A stretch of 64,000 nucleotides of DNA from Lentinula raphanica. Lineage: Eukaryota > Basidiomycota > Agaricomycetes > Agaricales > Omphalotaceae. The notes beneath the pieces are model-generated. The model was not told the DNA's origin and did no database searches. It worked only from the letters and a program-made list of their open reading frames with translations. A program made the position numbers and the translations under genes. Shown here one piece after another: positions 11,007-22,735 of this stretch (position 1 is its first letter; each line of letters opens with the position of its first letter). Location of the stretch: NCBI GenBank assembly GCA_027919835.1, contig JANVFP010000014.1, forward strand, positions 1 to 64,000, read 5' to 3'.

Positions 11007-11180
11007 GAGGGTGGCCAGCAATTAAGTGTATTCATGTACACATTAGGTATGATGAAGGTGAAGACCTTCATGTACATACCTGTTGTGATGAATAGTGCAC
11101 TATAATTACTGGGAGATGATCTGTTGTTTGCAGAGGCCTGCAGAAAGGCTCCCTACCCTTGGAATCCGCCTTCATGTCGA
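11007..11180 (+). repeat. Outer terminal block of the DIRS/Ngaro inverted repeat, third copy
   Basis: This repeats 9095-9266 in direct orientation and 4256-4430 inverted. It ends at the same TCGA (11180) and is joined directly to the copy D gag, skipping the leader and the first third of Gag. Confidence 0.75.
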
Positions 11181-12654
11181 CCTCTAACATGTCCTCTCAC
11201 CCTCAGATCACCTCTAGCTCGCTTCCTGGGCGCTCCATGGGTGCTTCTAGCTCCTCTAAACAGAGTAGAGCTCATGTCCACTTCAGGTCTGTGTCTCCTC
11301 ATCCCTCTGATGTTCCATCCTCCTCTGCTGCTCCCCACTTGTCACCTCCTCCCTCCCTTGCTGCCAGGCTCTCTGATGACCCTGAGCAAGCTCTGGAGTT
11401 TCAGGCAGTCAGTGAACAAGTCAGGACTCTGCAGGAAGTTGTTGAACAGTTCAGAAATGAGGAGCTCAATGCTATGGAAGCCTTTAGGGCTATTAGAGAT
11501 ATCACATCCAATGATCCTGTTGTATCCCAAGATTATGTGTCTCAGATCATGGATATTCAGAGAGAGACCAATCAGTTTAAGAGAGACAAACTCAAAGGCA
11601 AAGAGGTTGCTGTTTCAACAGAGCAGAATAATATCTCTCATGAGGATGCTGTCAATGAGGCTGCTTGGGCTAGTATGCAAGCTCAGCTTCAGGCACTGGA
11701 TGATGAGCAAGTTCAGCTTGACTCTGGTGCTTCTGCTCATGATTCCCAGCCTATTGAATACTACAGGCTGGGAGAGATGCCTTGGCTAGGCTGCTTGCCT
11801 CTCATTCACAACCTACTCTTACTGCTTCAATGCTTCCTGCTGCACTTCTTGAAGCTGCTCCTTATTTGGCCCATCTATCAGGTCCCTCTTCTCTTCCTGC
11901 TCATGTGCAGAAAACTTGGGAACTCAAGAACCTGTTTGCTGCTGAGAGCAATCTGGACCCTGTGGTATCACTCTTGGCTGCTCAGCCTTTCTCTGACCCT
12001 CTCCCTGTCTCTCTGTTGCACCTCATTGTCAAGGATCACTTTGTTGACTTTGACAAAGTTTATGCTGCACTGGTCAGCTTCTCTTCAGCTACCTATGATG
12101 ATAGCAGAGACTTTGGCTCAGAGTACAAGCTGGTTCGTAAGGACCAAGTACTCAAGTCTATGCCTGTCACTTCAGAGTCTCAATGGCTCCAAGTTTTTGA
12201 TGCATGGACTGCTCCATTGCTCAAGGTTTATCGACATAGAAAAATTGAGCTGGAGACATACAAATCTCAAATTATGGAGTACTTCAGATCTTCACCTTAT
12301 GATCCATCTGTGGCAATCAGAGTTGATAAAGAAGCTAGGCAGAAGGCTGCCAATACTCCATTTGATCTGGGCAATCCAGAGAGCTTCCACACTCTTCTGC
12401 TCAAAGAGTTGTTATCTGCTAGGAAGAGGCCTTCTGGTGGTAGTTCATCATCTTCCTCTTCCAGTTCAAAGCGTCGTGACACACCTTGCATCCTTTGGAA
12501 TGAGAAGAGATGTTCAGAACCCTGTCCTAATAACAGGAAGCATGGCTACTGCAGTGAGTGTGGGGAACAGCACAGAGCCATTGACAATCAATCCTGTTAT
12601 GACCAGCTCCAAAAGCATCACAGAGAGAGTAAAAAGCGCTCTTCAAGGGCCTAA
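11181..12654 (+). pseudogene. DIRS/Ngaro copy D Gag, N-terminally deleted, one frameshift
   Basis: Gag is readable from the SSSLPGRSMGASSSSKQ region in the 11159 frame to about 11757. A frameshift follows, and Gag continues in the frame of 11782-12654 to the terminal SSRA. The Cys/His cluster near 12490-12600 is complete. Two changes make it unlikely to work: loss of the N-terminal third and the frameshift around 11757-11782. Confidence 0.78.
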
Positions 12655-14473
12655 ATCTCTGGCTGGTACAAAGCATGCTCTGGACTCTTCCCAATCTACT
12701 TCAAATCCACATTTTAGACATGGCTATCTATGGTCTTCTTCTAGTGCATCTTGTAACATCATTCCTCCCAGTATTACATCTACAATGACTGCACCTCCTC
12801 TACCTTCACCTCCTGAACATCTTTTGAACAATCCTCAAATTCTTGCTACTTTGCACTCTATGGCTAGTCATATCAAAGTTGAAACTCCCTTCAATGTGGA
12901 TCGCTTAGAACTCCTCTTATCCACTCATCCTAATCGGCCCTTTGTTGCTTCTGTCATTCGCTCACTGAGAGGGGGATTCTGGCCCTTCTATGAAGCAGAG
13001 TGGGAAGAGGAATGCAAGCAGAAAGTAGAGAATTATGTCACAGAGGAAGTGGACATTGCTGCACTTAAAGCTCACAGAGATCAGGAGGTAGCTGCTGCCA
13101 GGAGGTGGTCAGAAGCACTACCAGAAGATTTTGTACTATTACCTGGCATGAAGGTTTTCCCCATGTTTGTAGTCTGGCAGAAGGGGAAAGCCAGAGTCGT
13201 CATGGATCAAACTGCATCAGGTCTTAATGATGGTATCTCTAGAGAGGAGGCCAAAGTCAAATATGATGACATGCACACTTTTGGCCAGGTGCTCAATGAT
13301 GTTATCAAAGAGCATCCTAATGAGGAGCTTGTGCTATTGAAGAGTGATGTGGCCAAAGCTTTCCTCAATCTCCCTGCTCATCCTCTCTGGCAGCTTTGTC
13401 AAGTTGTCTCTGTTGAAGGAAGATTTCATATTGTCAGGAGATGTTTGGAACTAGAACCTCTCCTCGCTGTTGGTGCTCTGTATCAGCACTCCTTTGTTGG
13501 TTTGGAACTGAGAAGCTAGGAATCCCTAATCTACATGTATACATGGATGATTTCTTTGGATGGGACTTCAAGAGGAATCTGATCACCTTTCATGGCAAGA
13601 AGTATCCCAAGAGACAAGTACAGCTTCTAGTCTTTTGGGACATGATGGACTGCCCCTATGAAGACAGAAAACAAGACTGGGGAGTCTGGCTCTTAATCAT
13701 TGGCTTCTTGACAGATATCATGAAAGGGTCCATCTCTTTGACCCAAGAGTCCATTGATGGACTTGTAGAAGCCATCCACACATTCCTCTCATCTCCGAAT
13801 TGTAAAGCTGCACTCAGAGACTGGCAGCACCTCACAGGTTCTTTGAATTGGTCACTTAATGTTCTCCCATGGGCCAGGCCTGCTCTCACTGAAATGTATC
13901 GCAAAATGAGTGGCAAAACACTTCAATTTTGTCACATCCCTATCAATGGTGAAGTGCATAGAGACCTGACTTGGTTCTCTGACATGCTCAAATCTGCCAT
14001 TGGGATACGATTTGTAGATGCCCAAGCATGGAGTGACAGTGAAGCAGACTTTGTGTGCTGGACTGATGCAAGCAACATAGGTCTCTCCTTTGTCTATGCT
14101 AGCAATGGGTTTTGCTATCAAGTGCATCCTACTCCTGGGAGCCCAATTGTTGATATCTTCTTCAGAGAGCTACTAGCTATTCTATCTGGCCTACATTACA
14201 TTGCTTCCAAACCTAGTCCACCCAAGAGAGCTCTATTTTTCTCTGATAGTTTGGACTCTGTTCAAGTGCTGAGCTCTCTTGCAGTCAAAGAATCATCACA
14301 CAACTCCATCCTTCTTGCTATTGCTGGTATAGTTCTCAAGACTGGTATTGACATCAGAGTTCGTCATATTCCTGGCAAGGATAACATCAAGGCAGATCTT
14401 CTATCTAGGCTTTTACTGGATGACTTCAAGCTCCAGTTTCCCTCCTACCGCGTCTGCACTTTTGAGCCTCCAA
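12655..14473 (+). pseudogene. DIRS/Ngaro copy D reverse transcriptase-RNase H, one frameshift
   Basis: This is the best preserved pol here. RT fingers and palm run to 13440 (KGKARVVMDQTASGLND, LLKSDVAKAFLNLPAHP). A short deletion at 13440 shifts the frame; RT then continues in the 13441-14562 frame with the catalytic YMDDFFGWDF (near 13537) and thumb. RNase H follows with FVCWTDASNIG, ELLAILSGLHY and VRHIPGKDNIKADLLSR. The frame is cut at 14478 by a solo LTR; its last codons and the recombinase start resume at 15203. Confidence 0.85.
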
Positions 14474-14478
14474 GAGAG

Positions 14479-15202
14479 TGTAAGGAGTTGGTTAACAATG
14501 CTGATCACGGACCCAAAGCTGGTTCACCAGAAAGTAGATTATCCTGGGGTTATCACCAATAACGGCTTCTAAAAAAACACACGGACCTTCGCTGGAATGT
14601 TACTTCAGCAAAGTATAAAAGGGTGTGGCTACGTTGTCTGGAATATTACATCAGACAGGTAATCACGGTTGTTGCAAGGCTGGGATGGATGTCAGACAAT
14701 GAACAAAGAGCGATCGCAAAGCTGGGTTGGACGTCAGTCGATGGATCGAGTATAAAGGCTTGCTGGAATGGTCGTCAGACAAGAAAAACACAAAGTGCAG
14801 TCAAAAGATGCTGAATCAACAGTGGGTAGGTGGGGGTACAAGAATAACTAGTCTAGGGTATCAAGTGTATCCTAGAGTCTTTATATACTGTCCTACAGGA
14901 TTCAGAATGAGTCAGTGTTACTTAGATTGAGTCAGTATTACTCATATTGACTTGATAGTATGAGTCAAAGAGAAGAATAGAAAGGAATCAGAATGAGTCA
15001 TAAAGGCCTGCCTCATGTAACCTCCTGTACTGCCTCATGTTGTCCTGAGTCATATTGATCTTCCTCATGTACTGTGAGTCAGAATGTTGAGTTGTTGAAA
15101 TGAATGTTCCAGAGTTTTGTAGTAATGTGGGAAAATAGGCTGGCAAATGTGGAATGGGATCTGGGTTTTAGGCAGGCAATGCAAAATGTCTGATTCCTGA
15201 CA
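14479..15202. mobile_element. 724-bp solo LTR of an LTR retrotransposon
   Basis: It begins TGTAAGGAG and ends CCTGACA, the usual TG...CA, and is flanked by the 5-bp duplication GAGAG (14474-14478 and 15203-15207). Removing it with one GAGAG recreates the CCAAGAGAGCTACTGCC of copy A exactly. It holds TATA-like stretches (TATAAAAGG near 14616 and GTATAAAGGC near 14750). It does not resemble the copia LTR at 35963. Formed by recombination between two LTRs. Confidence 0.9.
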
Positions 15203-15318
15203 GAGAGCTACTGCCGGCGCGATGGAGAGAGTCCTTTTAGAGGCCATGGGTGAGCAGAGGAAGAGACAAGGGCGCTCTGCTCACCCTCCTATGGACTTGA
15301 ACAAGCTAGATGACTTCA
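15203..15318 (+). pseudogene. DIRS/Ngaro copy D recombinase start fragment
   Basis: Continuation of copy D after the solo LTR: the overlap of the pol end and the recombinase start matches 3030-3140 in copy A. It stops matching at 15318 (GATGACTT), where unrelated repeat DNA begins. The rest of the recombinase is missing. Confidence 0.75.
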
Positions 15319-15781
15319 GCTGATACTACTGTAAAACTTTTGTAAAAAGTACCGATAAGTTATTGGGTACCTATTGCAAATAGTTGTGATAACCCGGAGG
15401 GGGTCCCGGAAATGGCCCCGGGGGGTGGTCATGCCTATCACCACCTGTCACATATGGCTTATATTTACTGTTTTGGATAATTAATAATCATCCAGATATT
15501 AAATAAGCAGTACATTTTCAAAAATTCATAGAAATTCATAAAAAACCTAAAATGGCCTGATTAGGTCAGATCAGGATATGTAAGCAAATGACCTCATATG
15601 ATAAAAAATGATGTAGGATCAATCTAGGTACTAAAAATAGCCCAAAAAATCACTAAAAATGCAAAAAATATTTAGGGATGGTATAGAGCCTATTGCATGC
15701 CCAGGCACATCAAAATTACCAAAAAAGGAAAAATTTGATTATGATCTTATCTTGTAGCAAAAAATCTGAAAAAAATCCTAA
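15319..15781. repeat. Noncoding repeat left of Harbinger-1
   Basis: AT-rich DNA with a GC-rich patch at 15392-15436 (GGGGTCCCGG, GGCCCCGGGG). Its right part (about 15640-15779) is the degenerate reverse complement of 28500-28640, for example CACATCAAAATT and GCAAAAAATCTG. It continues after Harbinger-1 at 19315, so Harbinger-1 was inserted into this repeat. No gene is seen. Confidence 0.6.
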
Positions 15782-16014
15782 GGCTTAGTCCTAGAGAAAT
15801 TCTCGCGCGGATTTTTTCGCCTGAGATTTCTCCAAATTACTATAAAAAGTTAGAAATTGATGTCATATGATTCTATATTGCATGCCGACCATGCCGATTC
15901 AGCCTTAAGGCTGCCGCATACAGCGCAGTATACTTGACCGTTGGATCTTCTGTTGTTCTTCCTTTTCCCCCCTCCTCATTTGAGTTTTCCTGCTTGTGTG
16001 TGCTATCTCCTACC

Positions 16015-17339
16015 ATGACCAGTGCAAAATGGCTAGATTCAGACAAAGCTGAGCTAGTAAACTATGTTTATGACCGCAAAGCTGAGCTTGGAGATGGTGG
16101 CAATTTAGTCAAGCAACTTGCCAGTGATGCAGCAGCACACTTTTTGCAGCTAGGGCCTCCTTCTAAAGGTGGTCCAAAGACTGCAAATGCCTGTCAAACT
16201 CAGTGGAAAAAGATATGAATTTCTTGCTTCTGAAATAATAATTTTCAATTTATTATTATTGTTATTATTATTAGCTGAAGAAGATCTATGAGGCCATCCG
16301 TGATGTGAAAGATTATTGCTATGTTGGAGCTTCCGGATGGCCATGGAATGACGATACTGGGTTTCAGGTAACTGCTGAGAATGCTGATGCTTGGAAAGCA
16401 TTCAGCAAAGCTCACCCAGTCTTCGCACCCTTTGCCAATCATCAGGAAAAATGTTCCTGGCTCTGAAGTCTCCTGAGACACCCCCCAAAGTCTGGAGACA
16501 CCAGAGATTTTGAAAGCACTTTGAGTTTCTCCAGGCATCCTCAAAGTGCTTTCAGATTCTCTGGAGCACTTCAAAGATCTCAGGGCTTTTGGGGGGTGTC
16601 TCTAGAGTCTTTGGAGCTGAGGTATTTTTCCTGATGATCGAGGATGGCCCCTCTATGACAAGATGTCTGAGATGTGCCCCAAAGTTCCGAAAGGAAGGCA
16701 TGTCTTCAGTGCAGCTGCTTCACAGTATGAATTGCAGTCATCTCAGACTGATGGTTCTACTCAGCCAATTTCGAGTGAATCTCAGAATGATGAGGACCAA
16801 TTCAGTCTTGGTCCAGATAGTTGGCCATGCACTCCAGGGCATGAAGAAATTCCATCTTTGGAAGAAGAACCCAGAGCTGAGTCTCAGTCCTCGACACAGC
16901 CTGATGCTGGAGCTGATCAAGATATTCAACCAGTATGTTGTATTATTCTAAACTTGCATAATACTTATTGAACTTATAGACACCTGCAAAACCTGCTAGT
17001 TCGAGGAAGCGGGCAGTAGAGGCTAACGAAACACCTTCTACCAAGAAAGCTCGTGTTACTGGCCCCGATGCTCTTTATGCTATCTCGCAATCTACAATGG
17101 CAGTTGGTTCTGCTCTTCGCGACTTCCTTGGAACACATGTAGAGCCTTCGCCTGAGCGGCGTAAGCAGGCTTCACTATTGCTCAAAGAGGATGATTCCCT
17201 TTCGCAGAGTGACAAAGTTTCTCTTCATCTTCTTTTTAGTAAGAATGCTGCTGCTGCTGATTCTTACCGAAATGCTGAAGATTGGATCAGAGATGATGTT
17301 GCTCAGCGCCTTTTGCAGCTTGATGATCCTTTCCTTTGA
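16015..17339 (+). pseudogene. Harbinger-1 Myb/SANT-like accessory protein gene, interrupted
   Basis: The start MTSAKWLDSDKAELVNYVYD opens a Myb/SANT-like domain continuing over an intron (WLDSD...CQTQWKK, then LKKIYEAIRD...FANRGWPLYDKM). Exons are 16015-16212, 16275-16932 (holding a 197-bp insertion at 16440-16636) and 16980-17339. In this superfamily the protein binds the element ends and helps import the transposase. The first intron should begin GTATGA but reads ATATGA, so its donor is mutated. Removing the insertion with one AT restores the frame through FANRGW. The C-terminal exon is rich in basic and acidic runs and ends DDPFL. Confidence 0.85.
16440..16636. mobile_element. CATCAG-family short element S1 (197 bp) in Harbinger-1 Myb gene
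   Basis: Ends CATCAGGAAAAAT and ATTTTTCCTGATG, flanked by AT at 16438-16439 and 16637-16638. The interior holds complementary GACACCCCCC and GGGGGGTGTC stretches, so the whole can fold. It interrupts an exon, and clean removal restores the reading frame. Confidence 0.9.
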
Positions 17340-17496
17340 TTATCAAGCATGATCACCTTCATTTACATTTATACCTTATTATCTGTTTAATTCTGCCGGT
17401 CTTTTTCTTTAGTTATCATTGATCATTGATCAAGTGTGATCACAACCACATTCATTAAATACCCATACTATATCATCTGTTTAATTACCGTTGTTG
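17340..17496. other. Spacer between the two Harbinger-1 genes
   Basis: Short AT-rich interval between convergent genes with a repeated GATCATTGATCA motif near 17418. No gene is seen; it would hold the 3' ends of both transcripts. Confidence 0.5.
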
Positions 17497-19131
17497 TTAA
17501 TCAAGAGCTTCTGCTTGAATAGCTTCACCACTATCATCAACATCAATATCCATTTGCTCTTCTAGTATCAGCAAGTAATGCCTCCACATTGCATCTGCAA
17601 TCTGATCCCGCAAACTCTCAGCTCTACATTTCTCTGCAACCGAAATTGTTTCACTAGTTGCCAGCCGCCCGAAGTCAATCTCCTGATTACGTCGCATTCC
17701 TGGCTGCAAATCGGTGCAAGGAGCTGATATTTGCATTTCTTCATCATATTCGTAAGTACTGATATCATTGACATCATGCTGTACTATGAAATTGTGAAGT
17801 GCAGCAAGAGTTGGTGGAATCCGAGCTTGGACTGACATCTTGAAATGAGGTGGATGAACCAAGATTGCCCATCGCTTCTTCAGTACACCAAAGACACGCT
17901 CAACAATATTTCGGGCTGAAGCATGGCAAAGGTTATACAACTCTTTTGCATTGGCTGTTCTATTAATGAATAAATAAAATCAGTATCAAGCTGTGAATTT
18001 TTTTTTTTACTTACCGCATATGAGATCGGCCTCATTCTGCAAGATGGTAGCGGACATTCCTATAAGGAACAAGGAGTGCATCACAGATACCAAACCTTGC
18101 ATCTGCTAAATAATGGCATCCATCAGGAATTGGAAAGTCCTTCATACGTGCTTTGCTGTACATCATAGCATCAGCAGCACATCCATCCCATCCACTAATA
18201 AAATACTGGAAACGCATATCCATAGACACCACAGCCAGACAGTTCTGGGAAATACCTCCTTTGCGATTGCGAGCCAAATGTATATCGGTCGCAGAGGGAA
18301 TGCAATTGATGTGAGTACCATCAATAGCACCAAGAACACTATCAAAGAAAGGGGACCACTTTGGCTCATCCTGAATCCTATCGGGCACAGGAGACTCCGC
18401 TGTTGGTGGTTTCACCCAGCGGTTATAGAATTCAGGTGAAGAAAGGGTGAATAGAATGACTCGGAAGTGGCTTGCAAACTCGATTAATTACTCATAAAAT
18501 TCAAAGCAATTAATGAACATACATGGATATTGTGGTTCCTGTATGCTGAAAGCGTTCTCCAACATGGTGTACACTCAATCCTGTCCGGATGAGATAAAGA
18601 AAGATAGCAAGAGATTCTTTGAGAGTGATAGCTTGAGTATCATCACATCCCAGAAGACAAAGTTCGAGACATAGAGCCCAAAATACATGATGACGGACAT
18701 CCAGTTCCATGTGGATGCAGTCAGGATGTCCCTTGAGCAGCTCCTGCAGCCAAGCATGACCTGAGAGTGCTGAATTGTGGTATTCAACTTTGGCATAGTA
18801 AGGTGATGTGCACACAGCTACATCAGGAAAAATACCTTGGGTCCAGAGAGCCTAGAGACACTCCCCAAAAGCTTAGGCTTCCTAGGCTTTCCAGAGATTC
18901 TCAAAGATTTCCAAAGATTTTTAAAGCAACTCAGGTAAGCCTGAAGACATAAGGTTGACTTAAAATCATTTCAAGAACTTGAAACTGCCTGGAATTTTGG
19001 GGGTGTCTTCAGGCAACCTGGGCCTAGGTAGATTTTTCCTGATGTATACCATAATTGATATAGCATAGGACAGTCACTACTATAGCAGCCACAGTCCGTT
19101 TCTTCTTTTTGGGGGTCATTTGGGGGGGCAT
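17497..19131 (-). pseudogene. Harbinger-1 DDE transposase gene (DDE_Tnp_4 type), interrupted
   Basis: Starts at 19131 (MPPQMTPKKKKRTVAA, basic, possibly nuclear). The next exon part at 18540-18820 (GHAWLQELLKGHPDCIHMEL) is split from the start by a 224-bp insertion. The catalytic core follows: first Asp in GAIDGTHI (near 18315), second in YLADARFG (near 18095), and Glu in NIVERVFGVLKKRWAI (near 17895). An intron near 18490-18540 joins SM to FASHFRVIL; another lies near 17955-18010. A TGA at 18034-18032 follows HLAE, where family members have an amino acid, so the gene carries a nonsense codon. It would cut and paste the element. Confidence 0.87.
18821..19044. mobile_element. CATCAG-family short element S2 (224 bp) in Harbinger-1 transposase
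   Basis: Ends CATCAGGAAAAAT and ATTTTTCCTGATG, flanked by TA on both sides. Same size and sequence type as S3 (inverted) and S4. It splits the first transposase exon; removing it with one TA gives a continuous frame (YGIAVCTSPYYAK). Confidence 0.92.
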
Positions 19132-19314
19132 TGTCGATGTAGAGCTCGAAAAACACTTATTTCGCTCACTATCACTAAGATCAAAGCACTCAGCGCTGTT
19201 GCCGGATTAGGATCACACAGCATGTCATTGGTAACATCGCGCTTTACTCTATATAGTAATTTGGAGAAATCTCAGGCGAAAAAATCCGCGCGAGAATTTC
19301 TCTAGGACTAAGCC

Positions 19315-20890
19315 TAAAAATAGTCAAAAAATTCAGGGGTGCCTTGTTGGCCCTGAAAATTCAATTACTTATATCACTCAAGAATCATACCAAACTGAAT
19401 AATTTGGGGAGTAAATATAATTGTACATGATATTTTTAGCACATCTACTAGCTAGTAGTACCCTTGATAACTTAGAACAATTTATATTACTCAATATGTT
19501 CAGTACATCACTTATCACACCTAACACATTAAAACTCATAACAGTACTTATATGTATTATACTTAACACAGTTGACAATGAAAATACTTAAAACAGAGTT
19601 ATCAGTCACTATACTTAATACACTTAACAGTCAAAAAGTCAGAACAATTGTTATACTATAACACACTCATAACAATGAGTTTTGGGCGCTTGTGGGCGCT
19701 TATTTGGTGTTTTTGAGTCGAAATTCATTAATAGCACACTCAATAATCTTTTTGTGGGCTCTATACTGTGTCAGGATGTTGTCTATATCATATCCCTCTA
19801 GATCCAATTCAGAGAACTCAAAAATTCAACCTGTGGGGCTGGCTATATTGTGATCTTTTGAAATATAACAGTGTTTTATGTTATTGTCAATGCATATGTC
19901 CATGTAATGCAAGTATACTGATAGTGGTTCACAAGGGAATCACTCTTACAGTCTACTAGAAGTGTCTGAACATGATTCAGATACTCACTATGACTATTGG
20001 ACTCTGTGATATACATGTACATGTTTCATGTACACTATAGATGTCTACACTTACATGTAGCAATAGATGCCATATTCAATGACCCCCATTACAGATCTCT
20101 TGGCTGTATCACATAGAGCTAGCATGGAATAGGTTGTAGGATGACTCTTCTCATGACCCAGTAGCAGTTTGACTTCACAACATAGGTGTATGCATTGACA
20201 TTTACATAAAACACTGTTAAATCACAAAAGATCACAATATAGCCAGTCCCAAAAGCTGTAATCTTGAGTTCTCCAGATTGTATCAAGTGTAGTATAATAT
20301 AAACGATATCCTTACACAATATAGAGCCCACACAAAAATTATTGAGTGTGCTATTAATGAATTTTGACTCGAAAACACCAAATAAGCGCCCATAAGCGCC
20401 CAAAACTCGTTGTTATGAGTGTGTTATAGTATAACAACTATTCCGACTTTTTGACTGTTAAGTGTGTTAAGTATAGTGACTGATAACTCTGTTTTAAGTA
20501 TTTTCATTGTCAACTGTGTTAAGTATAATACATATAAGTACTGTTATGAGTTTTAGTGTGTTAGATGTGATAAATGAATGGTGTACTGAACATATTGAAT
20601 AATATAAATTGTTCTAAGTTATCAAGGGTACTAGGTGTGCTAAAAATATCATGTACAATATATTTACTCCCCAAATTATTCAGTTTGGTATGATTCTTGA
20701 GTGATATAAGTGATTGAGGGTACTAGGGGTACTATAAATGGCATATACATGATATATACTGACTGTATAGTAGATTTGGTATGATTTGGAGTGATGTTGT
20801 TTTTCAATTGTATTGTGTAAATTTTTTTATTTTGCATTTTCAGGGCCAATGAGGCACCCCTGAATTTTTTGAGTATTTTTTATGATTTTT
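19315..20890. repeat. Palindromic repeat P1
   Basis: The left half (about 19318-19900) and the right half (about 20170-20890) are inverted copies, with matching landmarks TTCAGGGGTGCC, GTGCTAAAAATATCATGTAC and GGGCGCTTATTTGG. A non-palindromic centre of about 270 bases lies between (CATGTACATGTTTCATGTAC near 20013). Related copies are P2 (25593-26234) and P3 (34191-35962 plus 42561-42957). No coding frame of note. Probably an old nonautonomous element of unknown class. Confidence 0.75.
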
Positions 20891-22530
20891 TCAGATTTTG
20901 AAAGATTTTTCAAAGCTCTTTAATGAGTTTAAATGATTTAAAAAGTTATTCAATCACTTTTACTTCATCATATGATACTCTATCAATTGGTCTTATATTG
21001 ACTGTATCTACTAACACTCACATATTATGATATACTGTATATGAACTCAACAACTATTAATTTTGGAACATATTCTAATTATATGTATCATAATATATTA
21101 TTACAACCATTATATATATGTAATGTTAATAAATATAACAGATAACAATATATATAGTATATGTTATTATAGCTATATTCAGATTTTGACCTAGTGAAGT
21201 TCTTTTTGATTGTACACAGTCTACGGTGGCAGGTCATGTGACCACCTATATTATTGACAATTGTGAGTTGTAATATTTTGACTGATATCTACACTGTATT
21301 ACTACACTATATTATCTTCTAGATGTTAAAATGCAATAGTATCTTATTTCATATTCAATATCTCAAATTTCAAATTTTTGAAAACACTCAAAGTCTTCAG
21401 AGAAGCTCAAATATCTTTCAAAGATGTTCAAAGATATTCAAAGATCTTACAAAGATATTCAGAGAATATGAAAAATCTCAAGAAATTTTTAGGATATTGG
21501 AAAAACCCTAGGCAGCTCAGGGTATCTAAGCTCTCTAGAGTATTTGAGGAGCTCAGGTTATTCCCAAAAACCTAGAGCATTTTAGAGATATTTGAGTTAC
21601 CTTTGGACAACCCAGAAACAACTCTAAAGAATTTCAAGGAAACTAAATTTTAAGCTCTTTTCCCAAAGAATTCTGAGAGTCTAGATACTTTACAGCAGTT
21701 TCGGAAAACCTTGTCGAAATTAATTTTTACACGTCATGTCAATAAATAAATAATTAATTCCAAGAATGGAAATGGTCTGTGCGCATGCGCTCAGGCCGCG
21801 CCGCGCTCTTCTTCTCTCTCTCTCTCTCTTAGCTCCCAATCCATGGTCTTCCGCCACATCAGCGTCGATATCAAGGAACGTGCACTCTGGCTACGTGAAC
21901 AAGGCTACATAGACGACAAAATTGCTCATCTGCTCGGCATATCAACCAGGAGCATTCAACGTTGGAATCAAAACTTCAATGCTTATGGATCTGTTGTTGC
22001 TCCATACCATGTAGGCCGAGGAAGACCATCCGAGTTGGATACCGAGATCAGAGAAGATCTTGTAACTCTTGCTGCTGAGTCTCCTGAACTCTTCTTGGAT
22101 GAAATCCAGGAGTGGATCACTATTGCTCATAATGTCGCCATCTCCCATTCTTGCCTGTGTGAAATCCTTCAAGATTGCGCAATATCTTACAAGCGCCTTC
22201 GTCGTGCTGCTGCTGAATGAGATGAAGAGTTGATCAGTAACTGGCGTGAAGCATATCAGCAAGCATACACCGCCTCACAGATACTTTGGATTGATGAAAC
22301 AAGTAAAGATGACTGCACTATCTATCGACACTATGGCCGTGCAATTTCAGGACAACGAGCTGTGATACCTGCCAATTTTGTCCGCGGGGATCGCTATTCT
22401 TTTGTTGCAGCACTTGGGATCGAGGGATATGCTGCTATCCGCGTTGTTCCTGGTTCTCTCGATGGTGGTGAATTTTTTGATTTTGTTGTTGACGATGTGG
22501 TGCGTCTTTCAAACCACAAGGATCATTGTT

Positions 22531-22735
22531 TTTTTTTTTTTTTTTTTTTTGAATCCCTTTTATTCGCCTTTGCGCATATGCGTATGTTAGCGAGTATACT
22601 ACTCTGATGTGCCTTCCACTTCTCTTTTCCCTGCCCGCCTTCCATCACCTGCCAACTTCGAACGGCTCCCGGAGGAGACCGTAGACAGTGTACCGAAGTC
22701 CACTGGTCTATTCGTATTATGTGCGAGTGGCCGAG
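22531..22735 (-). mobile_element. SINE-like retroposon (205 bp) in a mariner transposase intron
   Basis: On the minus strand the body ends in a run of about 20 A (T run at 22531-22550). It is flanked by the 12-bp duplication AGGATCATTGTT at 22519-22530 and 22736-22747. Read on the minus strand, the head has a Pol III A-box-like TAGACCAGTGG and, about 48 bases on, a B-box-like GTTCGAAGT, suggesting tRNA ancestry. No open frame. This is the only retroposed short element I recognise in the window. Confidence 0.8.

Larger units (their letters stand above)
15782..19314. mobile_element. PIF/Harbinger element 1 (3,533 bp)
   Basis: Inverted ends of about 62 bp match almost perfectly (GGCTTAGTCCTAGAGAAATT). 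They are flanked by the 3-bp duplication TAA at 15779-15781 and 19315-19317, as expected for PIF/Harbinger. It carries the two genes of that superfamily, a Myb/SANT-like gene (plus strand) and a DDE transposase (minus strand), arranged tail to tail. Two CATCAG elements lie in its coding exons. A lost splice donor and a nonsense codon show it is no longer self-sufficient. Confidence 0.93.

Noticed and set aside
15392..15436. GC-rich patch as a terminator or structured RNA
   Set aside because: I could not find a convincing stem of more than a few pairs, nor a second copy.
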